This document shows, in pieces, positions 58,051 to 64,000 of a stretch of DNA of 64,000 bases. The stretch comes from Ptiloglossa arizonensis (taxonomy: Eukaryota > Arthropoda > Insecta > Hymenoptera > Colletidae), in NCBI RefSeq assembly GCF_051014685.1, contig NC_135055.1:17782001-17846000 (forward strand), in the 5' to 3' direction. The notes under the pieces are model-generated. The model was not told the origin of the DNA, did not search any database, and saw only the letters and a list, made by a program, of their open reading frames with translations. Within the stretch, counting starts at the first letter, position 1. Each line of letters opens with the position of its first letter. A program made the translations under genes and the position numbers.

Positions 58051-61000
58051 GTTATTATTGCATAGAGAACATTCGAAGATTTTAACGAGTTCAATACGCG
58101 TGGTGTTTACCGACCATGTTTCTATCTCGCGAAAAAAGGAAAGAAAATAGAAAACTGCCGAGCCAACGTTTCCTTTATCCGAGGCTTTCTAGATGATCTA
58201 GCGAAGATGCTTCGAACAATCATAAATCAGAAAAGGAAGGCTGACAAAGGTGTTGAGCAAGGGTGGGTGCGAAAAAGAGGTGCAGATAAAACGAGAAAGA
58301 AAAGGAGCGACTGAGAAAGGGTGGAAAGGGGTGCGCGCTAGTTTCACCCCATCCTTTTCTCAAACTTTTTCCATCTTTCGTATCAGCGTTGTACCTCTCT
58401 CTTTCTCTCTCTTTCTCTATCTTTCTCTCTCTCTATCTCTTTGAGTGTGATTAAGACGTTTCTATAGTCACGACGAATTATCGTCGAATAAAAGGGCGCG
58501 ATTATTGCGAATCACGAAGATACGGAAAGGGACTCGCGTTCTCCCTTGACCGTTCATTTCCTCGCGAAAGAGACGCCCAATTTATATTCAAAACGTCAGG
58601 AGGATTGTTTGTCGGTAACGTTAAACCGTCTCGTTCGTGCTAACTGTGGCATCTTTAGTTACCGGCGATGTTAATTTTCGGCTGAAATATTTAGAATAGC
58701 TCGAAATTCTCGAATTTCCACGCACGGTTTATTCGTACCGTGCGTTTTCATTTTCGTGAAATTTTAAATATTCCGCACCCCGGAGAGTGTAAATACAACG
58801 TTCGAAATAATTACAGTAGAACGTTCGTGTACATTTTTGTCGAGAGAATTAAATATTGGGAGCGAAAGAGATATCGTTACGATGATGTATTTTAATACAG
58901 TTGCTGTATAGAATAGAAAAATTCATTCGGGTTGTTACAATTTCAACATGTACACTTTCCTTGTACGCTTGCAATTTTCGATGGAATTATTTTCTGCGAA
59001 TAAGAATCCCTCGAAAAGCTTGCCGTTCGTGAATTAAAAATTACGATCTTCCGGTGCAATTTGTCAAGGAACGATAATAATCACCGACGAAGCACCATTC
59101 GGTATACATTTCATTAAATGTAAAAAAGAATACTCCATTTCACTTACTACGATAAAATACAAATTCGATCTCATAAAGTCAGCGTATCGTGCAACAAAAC
59201 TAGATGAAATTCTACGTTCGAAAGAATCATAATTTTACAACCGAACCCTATTTACATTTCATTATCGATGCTTTCGAAGTATCGAGTATCCGGCACGTAA
59301 TTCTCCGGTTACTCCCCCTCTCCCCTGAAAACGTTCCGAAAAACAGCCGGGAAAGAATTTAATATAACTTTTGCCAAAGATCCTCGTTTCACGCACGTTT
59401 CGGTCTCGTAACCGGCATTATTAACGAGAAACAAACATTCCCCGAACAAACAAGCTGGGTAGTAAAAGTCGAGGATCGTAAGAAGGGAAACCGAAATGTC
59501 GCCGTCCAGTCTGCCGGTTCGAGACCGCTCCCGATATACGACATTGCGTTATCGTTGAAAGTCGTTTTCCATTGTTTCGTACCGAGGAACGAGGGAAAAA
59601 GCTGCCCAACTTACCCGAATTCCGTCCGACTCGCGAAAGAATCGTTACATTGAATTAAAGTCGAATAAAACGTGGCGCGCGCTCGCGACACACAAAGTCG
59701 AATAGTAGTTGGGGGCTACCAAGCCTGTTTCCACGGCTTTTATCCTCGATACCCGCAAAACAACCACGAACATCTAACGAGGTACTTTCGGCGTCGATCG
59801 AACGACAAGCACCGCATCGAATTTGCAATTTATGCGAGGTAATGGCGGATACGTAACCACCGGGCACTTTTATACATCGCGGAAGAATAGAAAATAATGG
59901 TGGGTCTGAAAGCGTGCTCGCACGCGGCTTGATTTGTACCCGCGAAAGAGGTCGTGTCGGTGCGAGAGAGAACGAAAAGCAACGTTTCTATCTGAAAATA
60001 CACACGCGCGTTATTTTTACGTGGCTTGATTGCGCTTGACGCGCGAGATCGATTCCATAGCCGAAGGGAGCTTTTCGTCGCCCGATAGAGCGTAAAGGGT
60101 TTCTTCGTTTCCCGAGACGTCTGTACTGTTCCCTCGAATTAATTTACACCGTTCGTTCTCTACCAGAGGACCGTGCGAAACGGATCAAAAGAAATCCCAT
60201 CGACCCGTGAGTAGGTAATGCCTGGAATTGAAAATCGAAGTAGACAGTGTCTGTAACGGCAAGGTTTCGTATTCTCTAGTGAGAGTTTCGGATTAAGGGA
60301 ACGTGCATTTTCACAATTAAGAATATCTTTCGTCGCGGAGCAGCGTGTATTTTCCCTAAATCGATTTTCTAATTTCGATCGATCGTGCACGAGGAATTTG
60401 TACCTTATTTATTAGATACTTATCTTCAGTGCTCTCTATTTTTTTATTACAATTAAACTGCCGTACCTTCATCTTTCCCACACGATCTTAAAAGTGTGCA
60501 TCGTTTATTACCCTCTCTTCTGATCGAATAATTTCGGTATGACCGATACTCTCACGTCTAAAATCGCGAACTTTATCTTCCGAATTTCGTAATCATGAAA
60601 CCTCTCTAGGCAAAAAATATTTCACGGTGTGTCGGGCAAGCGGGCCTTCGGCGATTGCTTCGTTTGCATCGCGGCCTCGCTGCAAATGATTTCGAGAACG
60701 CGCGAACGAGCAAATAAATTTCAGTTTTACAAGGTCCGCGGCGCACTCGACGCCCGGTAGCTAGCAATGTTCGCGGCGATAAATCCCGTGGCGGGTAGCC
60801 CGGGGCAGTGCCCGCGGGCAAAATGTAAATTCACGCGACAAAGCTCCCGGAATCGGGCAGCGACTTTTCGTTTCGCGGGGCCAATGAGAAACATTGAATC
60901 GGGGACTCCGAAGCGCGCGATACAGGCGGTCGAGCGAAATGAAAATTTTCTCGGTTCTCCTTTCTTTGGTCTCTCTCTCTCCCTCTCTCTCTCTCGTTTC

Positions 61001-61704
61001 TTCATTTACGTTGGACTAACAGAAAATCTCGCTTCTCGACGTTTCTTGCCACCGTTGTCCAGGCAGAGAAGAGTGTCTTTCGTCGTTAAACGAGTCCAGA
61101 TACACCTTCCAATTACATCTCGAAGACACACGACGTGGAAATGTTTGTCTCGACGAATATTCGACATTGTTCATTTTCGGATCTACCGTGAAACCGAGTA
61201 GTCATTCAGATAGCCGTGATTCGAATCGGTGGGCGTTTGTACGAAATTGGTAAATTCGTTTCAAACGAAGGAGCGTATTTGAAATGGAAAAGTGCGTTGT
61301 ACGTGTATTTTCAAATGTATAGAGAAACAGTGTATTTCAAACACTGTATATTTTCAGACGTACAGAGGAACGGAGTAATTACTTAGATAACAATGATTTT
61401 AATTAATAGGAGTCTGGGATCCGTATTCCTGAAGTATCCGGGTGGATATTAATTTAATATACGGTAGATAGGAATTTTGCCCTTTTGGTACTTTGCATTA
61501 AACGTATGCACACTGCGAGGGACTCCTGTATAAAGAACTGCTCGAGTCGTGTCCCCGGTGAAATGGTGTTAAACTCCAAAAGCAGAGATCACCCAAGAGT
61601 AAACATGGTTGCTGGAAATGGGAAGTCTAGGGTCTTTCGTAGTTTCTCCCGGTAATTTGAATACGATGAGAGTTAGCTCGAGTCAGACTTTCCAGTAGTG
61701 GTGG
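58051..61704. other. Intergenic DNA, no gene seen
   Basis: Contains CT-rich microsatellites at about 58396-58441 and 60970-60997. GC-richer at 59880-60130 and 60610-60960. No exon-like pattern found. Confidence 0.45.
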
Positions 61705-61835
61705 ATACTAGATGTTAGATACTTTTGTACCACGTCATCTTCCGATTAATGAAGATGTTGGATACTTTTAAAAACACGTCATCTTCTGATTAATGAAGAT
61801 GTTAGGTACATTTATACTACGTCATTTTCTCAATT
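61705..61835. repeat. 49-bp tandem repeat with internal palindrome, three copies
   Basis: 'cacgtcatcttccgattaatgaagatgttggatac' near 61731, 'cacgtcatcttctgattaatgaagatgttaggtac' near 61781 and 'tacgtcattttctc' near 61818. Each of the first two contains CATCTTC...GAAGATG, a perfect 7-bp inverted repeat around an AT-rich centre. Confidence 0.85.
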
Positions 61836-63314
61836 TACAAAGGAACACTTACCGAAACTTCGTGAAGCTTTCTCAACAGAGCCAATGAAATTTCCGAATG
61901 GAAAAAAAATATTTAGACAGAAATATATACTAAAATAGCGGTTCGGTTAGCTATAATTTTAATCGAAATACAGACGTGGTACAATGTCGATCAGATGCAA
62001 TTGTCGAGTCATGAACTCTTTAACCGATCGTTTCTGAAGCAAAAATCGAAGAAAATTTCATCGAAGTTCGATCGAATTACCCGCATAAAAATGATTTTCG
62101 CTTTCGAGTTGAGAAGCGTTGAAATTTGAAAAAATTATTCGTCTGTGATCCACTTGCGGGATCGGTGTAGCGAATCGTTCGCGGGATCGATGATTTTCCA
62201 AATTTCCGGGAACAATTCATGATCGAAAACGTGCAATGAAAATTTTCATCGTTGCGCCATCAGCGCGCAATGTGCATTCGTTTCCCGCGCGCTACGTTTC
62301 GGTCATCACTGGTGCCCCGGTCAAAACATCGAACGAATTCGTCGACTCGAATAATTTGGCAACAAACGGCCGTTTTCATCCCTCCCCTCCCCTCCCCAAA
62401 ACCCTCTCGGCCCCTCGATACGTCTGTTCGCATTAATTCACGGTAATTTCCAGGTCGGTCTGTAACGAAGCGCAGAGCGACGTGCGCACGACAGCGAACC
62501 GAAGTTCGTTCCGCAAATTTTCACTGTAACGATTATTTATGGCCGCCAGATTGGCAATTACGCTTGTTTCACAAGCGCCGTGAATTATACGCCGAGAGAT
62601 TTGTAGGATGGAATATGAACTCATCTTGGGTTTAAAAAATTAAACAAATTTATGTACGCGTTACCGTAATGCGATACCCTTTCGGTGACGAGGGAAAAGT
62701 ATTGTAAACGTTATGCACTTCTCGGAGATGCAACTCTACAAGGTGTGGTTCTGTTTGAGTTTGTTCTCGATTGCGTGAACAAGTATGAATCTGTGCGAGG
62801 AAAATTTCCATCAACTGGACGTCTGTTTTTTTTTACACTGTATCAATTGTGATATTGAAAATTTCAGTATTGAAAGAATGTATTTGTTTTTTTTTTACTC
62901 GGTTCCAGATTCTTCAATACGTTCCTCGTCGTCCTGTTTTTGAAACATCCTGTACGATGAGACTACAATATTTTCGACATCCCGGTCGAAGCTGCTTTCC
63001 AATGTATCAGATACATCGTCGGTCTCTCGAACCGGTGTTGTTTCTGTAATTTCTCTCGGCGTTAAAATTTCGGTCGTTACTCGATAAAATAAACAGTAGA
63101 AATAAATTAGAATATGATAATACCCGTATTCCATGTTGGACCAGTTTCGAGCGCTGCCGCGTTATCGTCGCGCGAATTCCACGAGATAACGTCACCGCAT
63201 GGATTCAGCTTTGTTTATTTAGACCGGTGCTTTCCAAACTTTTTATAAGACTGGCTGAAAAAAATACCCGTTCGCGATAAGGGCTAGGTTTAAAACTATA
63301 TACACAAATACTCT
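61836..63314. other. Intergenic DNA, no gene seen
   Basis: Mostly AT-rich. The short frames near 62236-62446 and 62895-63195 have no supporting features. Confidence 0.45.
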
Positions 63315-63560
63315 ACTGCACTTGTTAAACTCGGTTAGTTAAGTTACAATCTCTTTTGCAACGAATTAAAAATTTCTGTAACATAATTGTTATTACAATT
63401 GTACATCAAGTACAACTCGATCCGTGTATTTAGAGATAGATTTAAGTTACGATCCCCTTTGAAACAAATTAAAAATGGTTTCGGTATAGTCGTTAAACTG
63501 GATCCGTGTATCCATTGATATATTTAAATAATACTCCCGTTTGTAACGAGTGAAAAATTT
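63315..63560. repeat. Diverged tandem repeat, period about 100 bp
   Basis: 'agttacaatctcttttgcaacgaattaaaaat' near 63341, 'agttacgatcccctttgaaacaaattaaaaat' near 63445 and 'aatactcccgtttgtaacgagtgaaaaat' near 63528 mark three copies, the first two followed by a 'ccgtgta' block. Confidence 0.75.
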
Positions 63561-63791
63561 GTATTGCATCTCTCGTGAATTGTAAGACACTCCCCCTAGG
63601 GGTTGCAACCCTGACTTTGGAAGAGGAGGCACGCGCGAACGTTTTGGACCAGTTGTTCCGAACTTTGTTCCCTTGATTTCAGGTAAATGCATAGAAGCGT
63701 AAGGTGTCGTGGCTCGCGGGTGTAATTCGTGCGGTGGTGTCTGTGAAAAGGGCCAACGAGAGGCCGCAACGGTGGGTTTTCGAGATGAGCT

Positions 63792-63885
63792 ATGAATTTG
63801 GGTTGCCTGGTAGCCACCGTCTTTGTGCTTCAGCTGCTCCAGCTGCCATCCCACGTCGCAGCGCTACCCTCTGTCGTCAAGATTG
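63792..63885 (+). CDS. First coding exon of a probable ionotropic glutamate receptor (partial)
   Basis: From ATG at 63792 the frame reads 31 codons and one base to a strong donor at 63886 (ATTG|GTGAGTC, phase 1). It encodes a leucine-rich signal peptide (MNLGCLVATVFVLQLLQLPS, then HVAA) followed by LPSVVKIG. Ionotropic glutamate receptors begin their mature amino-terminal domain with a first beta strand of the form xxKIGAIF, and the split glycine here would continue into it. The call rests on this short match plus the signal peptide, since the remaining exons are outside the window. A kainate- or AMPA-type subunit is the likeliest subclass, but I cannot tell which. Another secreted or membrane protein remains possible. 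Confidence 0.5.
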
Positions 63886-64000
63886 GTGAGTCGAACGAAT
63901 GTGTGTACACGGGAGAAAGAAGGATCTTGAAGTAAATCGAGAAAAAACTTACTCGACAGTGTAAACATTGCCCTTACCCGTGCTACTATCTCCCCTTTCG

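Overview
The window is nuclear DNA of a hymenopteran insect, most likely a bee. This rests on a cluster of spliced genes for small secreted Ala/Val/Gly/Pro-rich proteins of the apidermin type (a cuticular protein family known only from Hymenoptera), on arthropod TATA + TCAGT promoters, GT-AG introns and AATAAA signals, and on a mariner-type remnant. None of these genes is a single open frame; I assembled each by hand from splice sites with matching phase. No tRNA, rRNA, CRISPR or prokaryotic feature was seen.

Layout. 1.4-31 kb: five apidermin-like genes, here called A1 (1527-2585 +), A2 (5397-6645 +), A3 (15667-17368 +), A4 (20331-22000 -) and A5 (24897-30949 +). A2-A5 share an architecture: a 12-nt first coding exon of four residues (MTFL, MKFL, MKSL, MKLP), a phase-0 intron inside the signal peptide, then phase-1 introns. 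A1 lacks the first intron but keeps the phase-1 one. A1-A4 all end in tryptophan just before the stop codon. A5 is a 586-residue outlier with 25 exact-length copies of a 10-residue Ser/Ala repeat.

31-34.6 kb: two minisatellite arrays. 34.7-38.5 kb: two divergently transcribed secreted-protein genes, S1 (34659-36031 -) and S2 (37423-38483 +), of a family I do not recognise. They share a 54-nt signal-peptide exon, intron position, core promoter and a perfectly conserved 21-bp upstream block in inverted orientation. Their bodies are filled with unrelated repeats: Gly-Gly-Gln triplets in S1 and 57-residue units in S2.

38.5-63.7 kb: a gene-poor stretch of about 25 kb with tandem repeats, a 131-bp mariner-type MITE and a second TA-flanked element. 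At 63792-63885 a signal-peptide exon reads like the start of an ionotropic glutamate receptor that continues beyond the window; the gene-poor stretch may be its upstream region.

The genes fit a locus of extracellular (cuticle or secretion) structural proteins that grows by local duplication and internal repeat expansion. Non-coding DNA throughout carries many short-range tandem duplications, mostly 100-200 bp in 2-3 diverged copies.
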